From Paracoccus gahaiensis (GTDB lineage: Bacteria > Pseudomonadota > Alphaproteobacteria > Rhodobacterales > Rhodobacteraceae), in NCBI RefSeq assembly GCF_005048225.1, contig NZ_SUNI01000026.1, forward strand, positions 1-39,895: 39,895 bases of DNA. The letters run 5' to 3'. How positions within the stretch are numbered: the first letter of the stretch is position 1; each line of letters begins with the position of its first letter. The notes under the pieces were generated by a model. It ran no database searches, was not told where the DNA came from, and worked only from the letters and a program-made list of their open reading frames with translations. Positions 21,339-32,067 of this stretch are shown here, piece after piece. The translations under genes were made by a program, and so were the position numbers.

Positions 21339-23255
21339 ATGGCCCTGCCCCCCGGTTTCCTCGACGAGATTCGCAATCGCGTCCCGATCAGTCGCGTGAT
21401 CGGGAAGAAGGTCGTCTGGGATCTGCGCAAGTCGAATCAGGCGCGGGGCGACTGGTGGGCGCCCTGTCCCTTCCATCAGGAAAAATCCGCCAGCTTCCAT
21501 TGCGACGACCAGAAGGGCTATTACTACTGCTTCGGCTGCCAGGCCAAGGGCGACGCGATCGGCTTTCTGCGCGACCATGACGGGATGGAGTTCATGGAGG
21601 CCGTCAAGCTGCTGGCGGCCGAGGCCGGCCTGACCATGCCCGAACCCGATCCCCGCGCCCGCGAGAAGACCGACAGGCGCACCAAGCTGCTGGAGGTGAC
21701 CGAGGCCGCCTGCCGCTGGTTCCGCCTGCAACTTCAGACCGGCGCGGCGGCCGAGGCGCGCGAGTACCTGACCCGGCGCGGGCTGGACGGTGCGGCGCTG
21801 GAGCGGTTCGAGATCGGCTTTGCCCCCGATGCCCGCACGGCCCTGACCGCCGCCCTGCGCGAGAAGGGCTTTGCCGAGGATCAGATCGTCGAGGCCGGCA
21901 TGTCCGCCCGCCCCGAGGGCGGCGGCGCGGCCTATGACCGGTTCCGGGGCCGTATCATCTTTCCGATCCGCGACGGGCAGAACCGCTGCATCGGCTTCGG
22001 CGGCCGGGCGATGGATCCCGAGGCACGGGCCAAGTATCTCAACAGCCCCGAAACGCCGCTCTTCGACAAGGGGCGCAATCTCTACAACCTTGGCCCCGCC
22101 CGGGCGGCGGTGGCCAAGGGCGCGCGGCTGATCGTGGCCGAGGGCTATATGGACGTCATCGCGCTGGCGCAGGCGGGGTTCGAGGGCGCCGTGGCCCCCT
22201 TGGGCACCGCCATCACCGAGGAGCAGCTGCGCCTGATGTGGCGCGTCGCGCCCGAGCCGGTGATCGCGCTGGACGGCGACGCGGCGGGCCAGCGGGCGGC
22301 GCAGCGGCTGATCGACTTGGCGCTGCCCTTGACCGGGCCGGGCCAGGCGCTGCGCTTCGTCGTGCTGCCCGCCGGACAGGATCCCGACGACCTGATCAAG
22401 GCGGCGGGGCCGGGGGCCGTGTCGGCGCTCTTGGATCAGGCCCGCCCGATGCTGGATCTGCTGTGGTCGCGCGAGACGCAGGGCCAGGTCTTCGACAGCC
22501 CCGAACGCCGCGCCGCGCTGGACCGCCGGCTGGCCGAGGCGGTGGCGCGCATCCCCGACGAGGTGACCCGCAAGCACTACACCGAGGATATCCGCCGCAA
22601 GCAATGGGCGCTGTTCAGCCCGGCCCGCGCGCGTCCGGGGGGCGCCTCTCGGAAGGGCGCCTTTCCGCCGGGGCAGGGACGGCGTCCGGGGGGCGCGGGG
22701 GCCGGGCGGGCGCTGGTGCCCTTCGTCTCGCCGCACATGCCCGAGCAGCACAAGGACCTGCTGGAGGGCGCGGCCCTGCTGATCTGCGCGCTGCGCCCGG
22801 CCATGGTCGCGCAGGTCGAGGCGCGGCTGGAACGGCTGCTGCCGCAGGACCCGGACCGGGCGGCGCTGCTGCACGACCTGCTGACCCAGGGCGACAGTCC
22901 CGCCGGGCGGCGCGGTCTTGAAACCCTGCGCCGCGACGCCCATCTGGGCCTGACGCCCGCCATCATCGAACGCAAGGATGACGAGGCGGCGGTCGTGATG
23001 CTGCTCGACCTTCTGGACAAGCTGGAGGTGGCCCGCGCGACCCATCACGAACTTCACCGCGCCGAGTCCGAGATCCAGGGCGAGGCCGACGAGGGCCTGA
23101 CCTGGCGCATCAGCCAGATCACCCGGGCCCGACACCGTGCCGAAAATCCCGAGATGGAGACATCGGGCGACATGAACGAGGATCGCGATGCCTTGGCGGC
23201 CCAGTTGTCCGACTGGCTGTCAGGTCAGATCTGGCGCAAGCCGCCCCGGCGATGA
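21339..23255 (+). CDS. dnaG: DNA primase DnaG
   Basis: Makes RNA primers at the replication fork. 638 residues. N-terminal CHC2 zinc finger (WWAPCPFHQEKSASFHCDDQKGYYYCFGC), RNA polymerase core with RFRGRIIFPIRDGQNRCIGFGGR, Toprim domain (LIVAEGYMDVIALAQAGFEGAVAPLGTA, PVIALDGDAAGQRAAQR, GQDPDDLI) and a C-terminal helicase-binding region. ATG at 21339 (MALPPGFLDEIRNRVPISRVIG) is the family start; an earlier in-frame ATG at 21303 gives an unlikely extension. With rpoD downstream it forms the usual macromolecular-synthesis pair, without rpsU. Confidence 0.97.
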   Translation: MALPPGFLDEIRNRVPISRVIGKKVVWDLRKSNQARGDWWAPCPFHQEKSASFHCDDQKGYYYCFGCQAKGDAIGFLRDHDGMEFMEAVKLLAAEAGLTMPEPDPRAREKTDRRTKLLEVTEAACRWFRLQLQTGAAAEAREYLTRRGLDGAALERFEIGFAPDARTALTAALREKGFAEDQIVEAGMSARPEGGGAAYDRFRGRIIFPIRDGQNRCIGFGGRAMDPEARAKYLNSPETPLFDKGRNLYNLGPARAAVAKGARLIVAEGYMDVIALAQAGFEGAVAPLGTAITEEQLRLMWRVAPEPVIALDGDAAGQRAAQRLIDLALPLTGPGQALRFVVLPAGQDPDDLIKAAGPGAVSALLDQARPMLDLLWSRETQGQVFDSPERRAALDRRLAEAVARIPDEVTRKHYTEDIRRKQWALFSPARARPGGASRKGAFPPGQGRRPGGAGAGRALVPFVSPHMPEQHKDLLEGAALLICALRPAMVAQVEARLERLLPQDPDRAALLHDLLTQGDSPAGRRGLETLRRDAHLGLTPAIIERKDDEAAVVMLLDLLDKLEVARATHHELHRAESEIQGEADEGLTWRISQITRARHRAENPEMETSGDMNEDRDALAAQLSDWLSGQIWRKPPRR

Positions 23256-23304
23256 TCCCGAATCATGCCGGATCACCTGTACGAATCGGCGCGGCGGCCG
23301 GCCT

Positions 23305-23332
23305 TTGATTCGGTCGCGAACCGCGCTAGAAC
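23305..23332 (+). promoter_or_regulatory. weak promoter candidate for rpoD
   Basis: TTGATT (23305-23310), 16 bases, TAGAAC (23327-23332), about 100 bases before the rpoD start. Only a moderate consensus match. Confidence 0.3.
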
Positions 23333-23433
23333 CAAGACGATTTGCGGCGATTCGGCTCTTGGGCGAATCACCCGCTCCCAGACCGCCCGCCTAGACAGCC
23401 CGCGAACATGACCGCCTCGAGAAGGAGCCCTGG

Positions 23434-25396
<1,963 letters not shown>

Positions 25397-25407
<11 letters not shown>

Positions 25408-25840
25408 CGGGTCCGCTTCGGACGAACTGAACCGGATCGGCGGGCTGGGCTTCGTGCTGTATCGCAGCACCGCCCGGCCCGGGCTGGAGACCGAGGACAT
25501 GCGCGCGATCCTGAAGGCCGCGCGCAGCCGCAACCAGGCGCTTGGCCTGACGGGCTGCCTGCATCACGAAGACGGGCTGTTCTTCCAGTGGCTGGAGGGT
25601 CCCGGCGACGGGCTGGCGCGGGTCATGGCCTCGCTGACGCATGACCGGCGGCATGACGATATCCGGGTGCTGGACCAGGGCCCGCTGGACCGCCGCCGGT
25701 TTCTGGACTGGCACATGCGGTTTTCCGATCGCGACCATGCCTCGCTGATGGACTGGTTCGCCCGCTCGGACACCGCGACCGTGCATCCGGGTGACTATGC
25801 GGGGGCGGTGGTGTCCTTCCTGATGTCCTTGGCCCGCTGA
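25397..25840 (+). CDS. BLUF-domain blue-light sensor
   Basis: 147 residues, essentially a lone BLUF domain that senses blue light through FAD. The three flavin-contact residues are present: Tyr in GFVLYRS, Asn in [13 protein letters not shown], Gln in FFQWLEG; the conserved Trp/Met segment is [13 protein letters not shown]. There is no output domain, as in BlrB-type short BLUF proteins that act on a partner. The only start in frame before the domain is TTG at 25397, inside the end of rpoD (11-base overlap), suggesting coupled translation. I saw no ribosome site of its own. Confidence 0.85.
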
Positions 25841-25907
25841 GCCCCGGGCTTGAAGTTTCGGCACAAAAAGTGAACACTGCTTCCCAAGAAACGGGAAGAC
25901 GGGGCTC

Positions 25908-27323
25908 ATGGGGCAGATCGAATTCGAACCCGGCAACGGGATGATGCTGTTCGTGGCGGCAGGCTGGCTTGCAGCTCTACTGCTGGCGGTCCTCTGGTCG
26001 CGCGGCGGCCGGGCGCGAGCGGAGCTGACGGGTCGGCTGGTCGTGGCCGAGGCGGCGGTGCAGGCCGCCCTGCTGGATCAGACGCGCGGCACCGCGCGGA
26101 TCGAGGCGCAGGCGGCGCGGGTGTCGGAGCTGACCGAGGATCGCGACGCCCTGACCGACGCGCTGCACGACGCCCGCCACCAGCAATCCCAGCTGGAGAC
26201 GCGCCTGGCCGAAGCCCGTCTGCGGGCCGAGAAGGATGCCGAGGCCAGCGCCCGCGAGATCGCCACCCTGCGCGAGTTGCGCGCCGAGATGACCCAGCAG
26301 TTCCGCCTCCTGTCCGCCGAGACCCTGCGCGCCCAGCAGGAGGATCTGCAGCGCAGCCAGAACGACCAGCTCTCGGCCTTGCTGAGCCCCTTCCGCGATC
26401 AGGTGAACCGCTTCCAGACCGAATTGCAGACCCGCAACAAGGTGCTGGACGAGGAATCCGCCCGGCTGCGCGAGCAGATCCTGTCCTTGCACAATCGCAG
26501 CGAACAGATCAGCCGCGAGGCGGTCAACCTGACCCGCGCGCTGAAGGGCGACAAGCAGCGGCAGGGGGCCTGGGGCGAGATGGTGCTGGAGCGGATCCTG
26601 GAGGAGTCGGGCCTGATGGCCGGCACGCATTACGACCTGCAATCCAGCTGGCGCGACGAGGACGGCAAGCTGTGGCGGCCCGATGTCGTGGTGAAGATGC
26701 CGCGCGGCAAGGTCATGGTGATCGACAGCAAGGTCTCGCTGAACGATTACGAGACCTCGGTGACCTCCGAGGATCCGGCCGAGGCCGAGGCCGCCCTGCG
26801 CCGCCACGTCGCCGCGATCCGCACCCATATCTCGACGCTGTCGGGCAAGGGCTATCAGCGGATGGACGACAATTCCGTGGATTACGTGCTGATGTTCATC
26901 CCGATCGAAGGCGCCTTCTCGGATGCACTGCGGGCCGATCCGGGGCTTGCAGGCTTCGCGATGGAACGCCGCGTGGGTCTGACCACGCCCACGACGCTGA
27001 TGCTGACCCTGCGCACCGTCGAACATATCTGGGCTGTCGAGCGGCGCGAAAGCAATGCGGTCGAGATCGCCCGCCGCGCCGGGCAGCTGTACGACAAGGT
27101 CGCCGGGCTGGTCGAGGCGATGGAGGGCGTGGGCCGGGCCTTGGATCAGGCGAACCGGGCGCAGGGGCAGGCGATGGACCGGCTGACGCGCGGCTCGGGC
27201 AATGTGATCCGCCAGGTCGAGATGCTGCGGACGCTCGGCGCGCGCGCCAGCAAGCAGATCGCGCTGGACCATGACCGGGGCGACGATCCCGACAGCCTGC
27301 CGCGCCCGGAGGCTGCCGAATGA
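25908..27323 (+). CDS. rmuC: DNA recombination protein RmuC
   Basis: Predicted nuclease-fold protein that limits inversions at short repeats. 471 residues: an N-terminal membrane helix (MMLFVAAGWLAALLLAVLW), a long coiled coil (RIEAQAARVSELTEDRDALTDALHDARHQQSQLETRLAEARLRAEKD), then the RmuC domain with GDKQRQGAWGEMVLERILEESGL, PDVVVKMPRGKVMVIDSKVSLNDYE, SVDYVLMFIPIEGAFSDAL and TPTTLMLTLRTVEHIW. The DSK segment is the PD-(D/E)xK-like active site. ATG at 25908. It overlaps the next gene by ATGA at 27320. Confidence 0.95.
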   Translation: MGQIEFEPGNGMMLFVAAGWLAALLLAVLWSRGGRARAELTGRLVVAEAAVQAALLDQTRGTARIEAQAARVSELTEDRDALTDALHDARHQQSQLETRLAEARLRAEKDAEASAREIATLRELRAEMTQQFRLLSAETLRAQQEDLQRSQNDQLSALLSPFRDQVNRFQTELQTRNKVLDEESARLREQILSLHNRSEQISREAVNLTRALKGDKQRQGAWGEMVLERILEESGLMAGTHYDLQSSWRDEDGKLWRPDVVVKMPRGKVMVIDSKVSLNDYETSVTSEDPAEAEAALRRHVAAIRTHISTLSGKGYQRMDDNSVDYVLMFIPIEGAFSDALRADPGLAGFAMERRVGLTTPTTLMLTLRTVEHIWAVERRESNAVEIARRAGQLYDKVAGLVEAMEGVGRALDQANRAQGQAMDRLTRGSGNVIRQVEMLRTLGARASKQIALDHDRGDDPDSLPRPEAAE

Positions 27324-27742
27324 TCCGCCAGATCGAGATCGCCACGAACGGCCCGGCCTGCCACGAGTTCACGGCCGAGCTGTCGGACTGGCTGACGTCC
27401 ATCAAGGCGGGGCAGGGGGTGCTGACCCTGCTGGTGCGCCACACCTCGGCCTCGCTGCTGATCCAGGAGAATGCCGATCCCGAGGTGCAGGCCGATCTGC
27501 TGGCCTGGCTGGATCGGCTGGCCCCGCCCGCCGATCATCTTTCGATGGGCTGGATCACCCATCGCTACGAGGGGCCGGACGACATGCCCGCGCATCTGAA
27601 GGCGGCGGTGCTGCCCAGCAGCCTGCAGATCCCGGTCGACAGGGGCCGGATGCTGCTGGGCCGCTGGCAGGGCGTCTATCTGGTCGTACATCGCCGCGCG
27701 CCGCATACGCGCAGCGTCGTGGCGATGTTCCAGCCCGCCTAG
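27320..27742 (+). CDS. YjbQ/UPF0047-family protein
   Basis: 140 residues of the secondary thiamine-phosphate synthase/UPF0047 family. Conserved VRHTSASLLIQENADPEVQADLLAWLDRLAP, HRYEGPDDMPAHLKAAVLPSSLQIPV and LGRWQGVYLVVHRRAPHTRSV; the His/Glu residues of the first and last blocks line the family's active pocket. Annotated in several genomes as having weak thiamine-phosphate synthase activity; the true role is unsettled. ATGA overlap with rmuC. The stop TAG shares its CTAG with the stop of the convergent SDR gene. Confidence 0.88.
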   Translation: MIRQIEIATNGPACHEFTAELSDWLTSIKAGQGVLTLLVRHTSASLLIQENADPEVQADLLAWLDRLAPPADHLSMGWITHRYEGPDDMPAHLKAAVLPSSLQIPVDRGRMLLGRWQGVYLVVHRRAPHTRSVVAMFQPA

Positions 27743-28410
27743 GCCTGCGGCATCAGGTGGATCTCGCGGATCGCGGCGCGCTCGGGGGCGGTGATCATGT
27801 GCAGGACGGCCGCCGCCACATCCTCGGGCTGCAGCTTGTCGGGCGCGCCGTCGTCGAAGAAGGGCGTGTCGACCATGCCCGGCGCCACGACCGAACAGCG
27901 TCCGCCCCATTCGCGCATCTCTTCGGCCAGATTGCCGGCATAGCCATGCACGAACCACTTGGTCGCGCCATAGATCGAGCCCGCGATATGGCGCCGCCCC
28001 GCCGCCGATCCGGTCAGCACCAATGTGCCGCGCGTCTTGCGCAGTTCCGGCAGCACCGCCCGGGCGGTCAAAACCACGCCGGTCACGTTCAGGTCGATCA
28101 TGCCGCGGATATCGTCCAGATCGCCCGCCTCGGTGCCGGGCTTGGACAGCCCGCGCCCGGCATTGGCGAAGGCCGCGTCGATGCCGCTGAAGTGGTCGGC
28201 GACCTCGGCCACCGCACGCTCCAGATCCTCGATCCGGGTGGCGTCGCCGGTGGCGACATGGGCCGAGGCGCCCAGCTCGTCCGCCAGGGTCTGCAGCTTG
28301 TCGGCCGAGCGGGCGAAGAGGCCCACGGTCCAGCCTGCCGCGACGGCGGCCCGGGCGGTGGCGGCGCCGATGCCCGACGAGGCGCCGGTGATGAACAGGG
28401 TCTGTGTCAT
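27739..28410 (-). CDS. short-chain dehydrogenase/reductase
   Basis: 223 residues, classical SDR Rossmann fold: TGASSGIG nucleotide motif at the N-terminus, NAGRG at the end of beta 4, catalytic Ser in LVLTGSAAG and the YxxxK pair in IYGATKWFVHGY, then VAPGMVDTPFF. Arg in LFARSADKL after beta 2 suggests NADP preference. It resembles YdfG-type serine/3-hydroxy-acid dehydrogenases. ATG at 28410. Convergent with the YjbQ gene by the shared CTAG. Substrate unknown. Confidence 0.9.
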   Translation of the reverse strand: MTQTLFITGASSGIGAATARAAVAAGWTVGLFARSADKLQTLADELGASAHVATGDATRIEDLERAVAEVADHFSGIDAAFANAGRGLSKPGTEAGDLDDIRGMIDLNVTGVVLTARAVLPELRKTRGTLVLTGSAAGRRHIAGSIYGATKWFVHGYAGNLAEEMREWGGRCSVVAPGMVDTPFFDDGAPDKLQPEDVAAAVLHMITAPERAAIREIHLMPQA

Positions 28411-28498
28411 GGCGGCATCAATCCTTGATAATTCTGGGGAATTCTGCCCGCCAACGCGGCTTTCGCGCCACAGGTTCCGGGGCCCGCATCTTGTGGGC

Positions 28499-28507
28499 TG
28501 TGGATAA
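28499..28507. promoter_or_regulatory. perfect DnaA box upstream of nrdR
   Basis: TGTGGATAA, the exact complement of the DnaA consensus TTATCCACA, 66 bases before the nrdR start. No second clear box was seen within the intergenic region. Confidence 0.55.
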
Positions 28508-28572
28508 GGCTACCCAAGCCCTGCCATCCAGCCTATAGTTCCGGGGGATCGCCCCCAAACAGGGACAACCCC

Positions 28573-29037
28573 ATGCGCTGCCCATTCTGCGGAAACCTTG
28601 ACACGCAGGTCAAGGACTCGCGCCCTGCCGAGGATAACGTCGCGATCCGCCGCCGGCGGTTCTGCCCGTCCTGCAGCGGGCGGTTCACGACCTATGAGCG
28701 CGTGCAGCTGCGCGATCTGGTGGTCGTCAAGACTAACGGCAAGCGCGAGGATTTCGACCGCGACAAGATGGCCCGGTCGATCCGCATCGCCATGCAGAAG
28801 CGCCCGGTCGAGCCCGAGCGGATCGAGCAGATGATCAGCGGCATCGTCCGCCGTCTGGAAAGCACCGGAGAGACCGACATTCCGTCCAAGGCCATCGGAG
28901 AGATCGTGATGGAGGCGCTGTCGCGCATCGACAACGTGGGCTATGTGCGCTTTGCCAGCGTCTACAAGAACTTCCAGGATGCCGACGATTTCGACAAGTT
29001 CGTGTCCGAACTGCGCCCCGGCGCCGCCACCGATTGA
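28573..29037 (+). CDS. nrdR: transcriptional repressor NrdR
   Basis: ATP/dATP-sensing repressor of ribonucleotide reductase genes. 154 residues: zinc ribbon ([44 protein letters not shown], four Cys) followed by the ATP-cone ([80 protein letters not shown]). ATG at 28573 follows AGGGACAACCCC. The first gene of the riboflavin cluster, as in many alphaproteobacteria; its stop overlaps the TTG start of ribD. Confidence 0.97.
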   Translation: MRCPFCGNLDTQVKDSRPAEDNVAIRRRRFCPSCSGRFTTYERVQLRDLVVVKTNGKREDFDRDKMARSIRIAMQKRPVEPERIEQMISGIVRRLESTGETDIPSKAIGEIVMEALSRIDNVGYVRFASVYKNFQDADDFDKFVSELRPGAATD

Positions 29038-30044
29038 CCTCTGAGCCGACAGAGGACGCGCGCCACATGGCCCATGCGCTGCGCTTGGCGCGGCGGGGGC
29101 TTGGCAATGTCTGGCCGAACCCCGCCGTGGGCTGCGTGCTGCTGCGCGAGGGCCGCGTGGTCGGGCGCGGCTGGACCCAGCCCGGCGGGCGCCCCCATGC
29201 CGAACGCATGGCGCTGGACGCCGCCGGTTCGCTGGCCCGCGGCGCCACCGCCTATGTCACCTTGGAGCCCTGCGCCCATCACGGCCGCACGCCGCCCTGC
29301 GCCTCGGGGATGGTCCAGGCCGGGGTGACGCGGGTGGTGACGGCGCTGACCGATCCCGATCCCCGCGTGGCCGGGCGCGGCCATGCCATGCTGCGCGCGG
29401 CAGGCGTGGCGCTGACCGAGGGGGTGATGGCCGCCCAAGCCTCGGAATTGCAGGCCGGGTTCCTGCTGCGGATTACCCAAGGCCGCCCCTTCGTGACGCT
29501 GAAGCTGGCCAGCAGCCTGGACGGACGGATCGCCATGGCCAGCGGGGAAAGCCGCTGGATCACCGGCCCCGCCGCCCGCGCCCATGTCCATGCGCTGCGC
29601 GCCCAGCACGACGCGATCATGGTGGGCGGGGCCACGGCAAGGGCCGACCTGCCGCAGCTGAACGTGCGCGGCATCAACACGCCCTTGCAGCCGGTGCGCA
29701 TCGTCGTCTCGGATCAGGCGCTGCCCGCCCTTGCGCCGCAGGGGCCGGATCACGGGCCGCTGTGGCGGGTGTCCGGAGAGCCCGCGCGGATCATGGCCGA
29801 TCTGGCCGGGCGCGGGATCACCCGCGTCTTCTGCGAGGGGGGCGGTCGGCTGGCGGCCAGCCTGCTGGTTGCGGGGCTGGTCGATCAGTTGATCGGCTAT
29901 ACCGCCGGGCTGGCCTTGGGGGCCGAGGCGCGCCCCTTCCTGGGCCCGACCGGCTGGACGCATCTGGCCGAGGCGCCGCGCTTTGCCTTGGCCGAGACGC
30001 GGGCGATCGGCCCGGATCTGTTCCACCGTTGGCGCCGGGTCTAG
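29034..30044 (+). CDS. ribD: riboflavin deaminase/reductase RibD
   Basis: Second and third steps of riboflavin synthesis: deamination then reduction of the pyrimidine intermediate. 336 residues. N-terminal zinc deaminase ([32 protein letters not shown]) and C-terminal reductase ([61 protein letters not shown]). The TTG at 29034 overlaps the nrdR stop as TTGA and gives the usual N-terminus; the alternative ATG at 29067 would trim 11 residues. It ends at a 16-base tandem duplication (30030-30061) facing kpsC. Confidence 0.95.
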   Translation: MTSEPTEDARHMAHALRLARRGLGNVWPNPAVGCVLLREGRVVGRGWTQPGGRPHAERMALDAAGSLARGATAYVTLEPCAHHGRTPPCASGMVQAGVTRVVTALTDPDPRVAGRGHAMLRAAGVALTEGVMAAQASELQAGFLLRITQGRPFVTLKLASSLDGRIAMASGESRWITGPAARAHVHALRAQHDAIMVGGATARADLPQLNVRGINTPLQPVRIVVSDQALPALAPQGPDHGPLWRVSGEPARIMADLAGRGITRVFCEGGGRLAASLLVAGLVDQLIGYTAGLALGAEARPFLGPTGWTHLAEAPRFALAETRAIGPDLFHRWRRV

Positions 30045-30061
30045 CTGGCGCCGGGTCTAGC
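30030..30061. repeat. perfect 16-bp tandem duplication between ribD and kpsC stops
   Basis: TGGCGCCGGGTCTAGC occurs twice in a row (30030-30045 and 30046-30061). The first copy carries the ribD TAG, the second carries the kpsC stop on the other strand. Confidence 0.95.
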
Positions 30062-32060
30062 GCCGCCAGATCCAGGCATGGCCCGCCAGCGCGCCCTGCG
30101 CCTTGGCCAGAAGCCGCAGCGCCGGGGGGTGGCTGACCTCGCCCGCCGCCAGCCGCTCCAGCGCCAGTTCGACCGGGCAGGGCAGGCCCGTCACCGGGTC
30201 GCGATAGCGCGGATAGGCGATCAGGCAGGCATGGACCAGCGCCGCCAGATCGGGCCGCGCGCGCCGCCGCGCGGGGATCGGCCCCAGATCCCGCGTCAGC
30301 CCCCAGCCCGCATAGAAGGGCGCCCCCAGCACGGTCACCGGGGTGCCGCGCAGCAGCGCCTCGAAGCCCAGGGTCGAGGTGATGGTCCAGACCTCGTCCA
30401 CTGCCTCGATCAGCGCCAGGGGGTCAGCCGCATCGGCCACGTGATCGGCCAGTCGGGCCAGATCCCCGGGCGCGATCAGGCCGGGACGCAGGCCCGCCTC
30501 CACATCGGGATGTGGCTTGTAGATCACACAGGCCAAGGGATTTTCGGCCCGCACCCGGGCCAGAAGCGCCAGATTCGTCCGCTCCTTCCCCGCGCCCTTG
30601 CGGATCGAGGCGTCATCCTCGACCTGGCCCGGCACCAGGATTCGGTGGCGACCGTCGCGGGGCGGCAGGTCGGCGGCGCCGCCAAGGTTGTACTTGGTCA
30701 GCCGCGCCGCGATCAGCGCCGCGATCAACCGCTGCGCGCGGTCGCGCCCGCAGGGGGGCGGGCCGAGCGCGATCAGCTGCTCCAGCCGCGAGGGTTCGGT
30801 GGGGTCGAAATAGATGCCCAGATCGTCAGCCACCACCGACAAGGGCGGGGTCAGCGCGGCGCCCAACCCGCGCGAGCGCAGGAACCCGTCCTCGACCCGG
30901 ATCGCCTGCGGGGCGGCCTCGGCGGCGCTGGCCCAGGCCAAAGTGACCGCAGGCTCGGGTCTGGCGGCGAAGCGCAGGGGCTTGGCGTCGCCGAACTCGC
31001 GCGACAGGAAGCGGCGCTTCCACAGGCGCATGCCAAGGGCAACATGGCCGTCGCGGTCCTGGCGAAAGACGCGGGTCTCGGCCTCCAACTGGTCCAGCGC
31101 GCCATCCAGATCGGTCAGGCGGTCGCGGCAGGGGTCGTACCAGACCGGCCCGGTGATGTGGCTGGCGGAGAACAGCGCCTCGCGCGTGGCCGTGCCCCGG
31201 CGGCCTGGGGGCAGGGGTGCCTCGTCGTCGCTGAGCCCCCAGCCCGCATAGAAGGGCCGCCCGAACAGGCGCGGGCGGTGGCCGGCCAGAAGCGCCTCGT
31301 AGCCCAGCTGGGAGCTGACGGCATAGACCGCCTCGGCCCCCTCGACCAGCCGCCAGGGCGAGACGGGGCTGTCGCTGAACATGTCGCCCGGGCCCAGGTC
31401 GGCGGGCGTCAGGTGGCCGGGGCGCAGCCCGGCGGCGGTCTCGGGATGGCTGCGGATCAGGATCGGACGGCCAGGATGCTCGTCCCGCGCGGCCTCCAGC
31501 ATGCGCAGGAACAGCGCCCGGCCCTCGCCCTGCAGCGAGGCGTCGCCGCGCGTCTGGTCGATGACCAGCACATAGCCTGGGGGCGGCACCGGCAGGCCTG
31601 GGTCGTGCAGGTTGTACTTGGACAGATCCGCCGCCCGCATCCGCGCCAGCAGCCGCACCGCGCGTTCGGCCATGCTGGGGGCCAAGGGCTGGCTCGCCAG
31701 CCGCTCCAGCCGCGAGGGTCGCGTGGGGTCGAAATGCAGCCCGTCCGGGTCGATCAGCAGGCCCAAGGGGCCGCGCGCGGCCAGACGGCCCGGCGCCCGG
31801 CCCGGCAGGACGGATCGCAGGAAGGCATCCTCGACCGTGACGATGGGGCTGCCGCGCCGCGCGGCGATGGCCCGACCCCGCCAGGCGGTCGGACTGGCGC
31901 CCCAGATCCCCACCGGTTCGCCCGGGCGGGGCAGGGCCAGGGCGGGCCGATACCCGGCCAGCGTCAGGATGCGCGCGATGCGCGGTCGCCTGAGAAAGCC
32001 GAGATTGAATATACAAAGCCGCCGGGGGGTCCCGGCGGCTGAGAGGTCATCGGACTGCAT
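30057..32060 (-). CDS. kpsC: capsular polysaccharide retaining beta-Kdo transferase KpsC
   Basis: Adds alternating Kdo residues of the beta-Kdo linker that joins group-2-type capsules to lyso-phosphatidylglycerol; cytoplasmic face of the inner membrane. 667 residues made of two related glycosyltransferase halves. Repeated motifs show the duplication: VEDAFLRS / VEDGFLRSRGLGAALTPPLS; FDPTRPSRLERL / FDPTEPSRLEQL; LSKYNL / LTKYNLGG; LFGRPFYAGWGL / LGAPFYAGWGL; IRSHPE / YKPHPDVEAGLR. ATG at 32060 is 7 bases after the kpsD stop. The first 15 codons contain a perfect 10-base terminator-like hairpin (32017-32040). Last gene of kpsS-kpsD-kpsC. Confidence 0.93.
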   Translation of the reverse strand: MQSDDLSAAGTPRRLCIFNLGFLRRPRIARILTLAGYRPALALPRPGEPVGIWGASPTAWRGRAIAARRGSPIVTVEDAFLRSVLPGRAPGRLAARGPLGLLIDPDGLHFDPTRPSRLERLASQPLAPSMAERAVRLLARMRAADLSKYNLHDPGLPVPPPGYVLVIDQTRGDASLQGEGRALFLRMLEAARDEHPGRPILIRSHPETAAGLRPGHLTPADLGPGDMFSDSPVSPWRLVEGAEAVYAVSSQLGYEALLAGHRPRLFGRPFYAGWGLSDDEAPLPPGRRGTATREALFSASHITGPVWYDPCRDRLTDLDGALDQLEAETRVFRQDRDGHVALGMRLWKRRFLSREFGDAKPLRFAARPEPAVTLAWASAAEAAPQAIRVEDGFLRSRGLGAALTPPLSVVADDLGIYFDPTEPSRLEQLIALGPPPCGRDRAQRLIAALIAARLTKYNLGGAADLPPRDGRHRILVPGQVEDDASIRKGAGKERTNLALLARVRAENPLACVIYKPHPDVEAGLRPGLIAPGDLARLADHVADAADPLALIEAVDEVWTITSTLGFEALLRGTPVTVLGAPFYAGWGLTRDLGPIPARRRARPDLAALVHACLIAYPRYRDPVTGLPCPVELALERLAAGEVSHPPALRLLAKAQGALAGHAWIWRR
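32014..32040 (-). terminator. terminator-like hairpin within the first codons of kpsC
   Basis: Minus strand: AGCCGCCGGG-ACCC-CCCGGCGGCT, a perfect 10-base stem (32040-32031 / 32026-32017), continuing TTGTATATT. The U-tract is interrupted, so efficiency is uncertain. Possible attenuator between kpsD and kpsC. Confidence 0.5.
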
Positions 32061-32067
32061 CCAGAGA

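Noticed and set aside
30078..32042. 654-codon plus-strand frame opposite kpsC
   Set aside because: Mirror of the KpsC reading frame; KpsC motifs are unmistakable on the minus strand.
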